Below, piece by piece: positions 63,346 through 64,000 of a DNA stretch of 64,000 nt. How positions within the stretch are numbered: the first letter of the stretch is position 1; each line of letters starts with the position of its first letter. The position numbers and the translations under genes are program-made. The stretch is from Pseudomonas nicosulfuronedens (lineage in GTDB: Bacteria > Pseudomonadota > Gammaproteobacteria > Pseudomonadales > Pseudomonadaceae): the NCBI RefSeq assembly GCF_005877905.1, contig NZ_SWDV01000002.1, positions 124,001 to 188,000 of the forward strand, in the 5' to 3' direction. The notes beneath the pieces are model-generated. The model ran no database searches and was not told the origin of the DNA. It saw only the letters and a list, made by a program, of their open reading frames with translations.

Positions 63346-63872
63346 TCGAGCTGACCAGCATTGCCCGTGGCGTCCAGGTCGCCGACCTGATGCTCAAGAG
63401 TGCCGATGTGCAACTGCTCTCGGCCAAGACCATCTGTCCCGGCAAGTACATTGCCATGGTCGGCGGACAGATCGCTGCGGTGCAGCAGGCCGTTGCCACG
63501 GGAGAAGAGGCGGGCGGCCACATGGTGGTCGATCGCTTCGTTCTGCCCAATATCCACGAATCGGTGTTGCCGGCGATCAGCGGCGTGACCCGGGTGGAGC
63601 GCACCCAGGCGCTGGGCGTGGTGGAAACCTTCAGTGTGGCAGCCTGCATCGAAGCGGCGGACGCCGCGGTGAAAGCGGCCAACGTGGTACTGGTGCGCGT
63701 ACACATGGCCTTCGGCATTGGCGGCAAATGCTACCTGGTGGTGACCGGCGACGTCGCCGACGTGGAGACCGCGGTCAAGGTCGCGTCGCAAAGTGCCGGT
63801 GAGAAGGGTCTGCTGGTTCACAGCATGACGGTTCCCAGGCCGCACGTTGACCTGTGGCAGCACCTGCTCTAG
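63324..63872 (+). CDS. pduT: PduT-like tandem-BMC shell protein with Fe-S cysteine
   Basis: 182 residues (184 in Salmonella PduT). Two BMC domains: [29 protein letters not shown] and [41 protein letters not shown]. Cys38 in KTICPGKY is at the residue that ligates the pore [4Fe-4S] cluster in the PduT trimer. The cluster is thought to pass electrons across the shell. CAAGGAGAATCTCC before the ATG. Last gene seen in the operon; 128 bases remain after it. Confidence 0.94.
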   Translation: MYHAIGLIELTSIARGVQVADLMLKSADVQLLSAKTICPGKYIAMVGGQIAAVQQAVATGEEAGGHMVVDRFVLPNIHESVLPAISGVTRVERTQALGVVETFSVAACIEAADAAVKAANVVLVRVHMAFGIGGKCYLVVTGDVADVETAVKVASQSAGEKGLLVHSMTVPRPHVDLWQHLL

Positions 63873-64000
63873 CTGACTGAAACAGTCTTGTCAGGCGACC
63901 GAAGAGTCGCTGATCCAAGTAAGAAATGTTGTGCCTTGCAGATGAAGTTGGCGTTCAGCGCCAGATTTGGTCGTGGACCCCGTCGGGGTGTGGCAAGGCA
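63873..64000. other. Tail of window after pduT
   Basis: Short stems GACTG-AAA-CAGTC (near 63878) and GCGAC...GTCGC (near 63896) follow the stop, without a T-tract. No gene start is recognised before the window ends. Confidence 0.4.

Noticed and set aside
63873-63915. Stems after pduT as an operon terminator
   Set aside because: Short stems and no T-tract; the operon may continue past the window.

Overview
The window reads as chromosomal DNA from a high-GC Pseudomonas, most like the P. aeruginosa / P. nitroreducens / P. citronellolis side of the genus. The reasons are an OprD-family porin, Pseudomonas-type REP palindromes (GTAGGAGCGAGC...), AMP nucleosidase, RhlE, RluE, HrpB, DUF2788 and DUF2076 proteins, and uniformly GC-rich codon use. 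No rRNA, tRNA, CRISPR array, transposase or integrase was recognised.

Left part (1-7.6 kb): a CoA-thioester catabolic cluster on the + strand. It holds an enoyl-CoA hydratase/isomerase cut by the window edge, an acyl-CoA dehydrogenase, a short-chain dehydrogenase, a nitronate monooxygenase-like flavoprotein and an OprD-type porin. A TetR regulator with its own palindrome follows, overlapping an AidB-type acyl-CoA dehydrogenase. At 7.7-9.4 kb lies a small accessory patch: a HicAB toxin-antitoxin pair behind an inverted-repeat promoter, a BRO-N protein and about 0.5 kb without a gene.

Middle part (9.4-45.3 kb): mostly housekeeping and scattered metabolic genes. They include amn, deoC, a SEC-C protein, a NAPE-PLD-like metallo-hydrolase, rluE, an Lrp/AsnC regulator, a CDF metal exporter, DinB, a lipoprotein, hrpB, a labA-like NYN protein, rhlE, an HDAC-like deacetylase, an MFS exporter, a SagB-type nitroreductase, tesB and a HAD phosphatase. 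Within it, 29.0-35.8 kb is a polyamine-type unit: a LuxR regulator, an ATPase, a Tat-exported binding protein, two permeases and an aldehyde dehydrogenase. Three families of REP-like palindromes sit between many of these genes. A short transcription unit near 15.5 kb ends in a strong terminator and has no recognised product.

Right part (45.6-63.9 kb): the outstanding feature. A btuB receptor gene preceded by a cobalamin riboswitch diverges from an 18-gene bacterial-microcompartment operon in the order eutS-P-Q-T-D-M-N-E-J-G-H-A-B-C-L-K-pduS-pduT. The first sixteen genes have the same order as the Salmonella/E. coli eut operon. Where those bacteria carry eutR, this locus carries homologues of the propanediol genes pduS (flavin/Fe-S cobalamin reductase) and pduT (Fe-S shell protein). 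Together they encode ethanolamine import (EutH), coenzyme B12-dependent cleavage (EutBC, reactivated by EutA), adenosylation of B12 (EutT, with PduS as likely reductant supplier) and conversion of acetaldehyde to ethanol, acetyl-CoA and acetyl-phosphate (EutG, EutE, EutD, EutQ). They also encode a shell (EutS, M, N, L, K and PduT). BtuB would supply the B12. No eut regulator lies inside the window.
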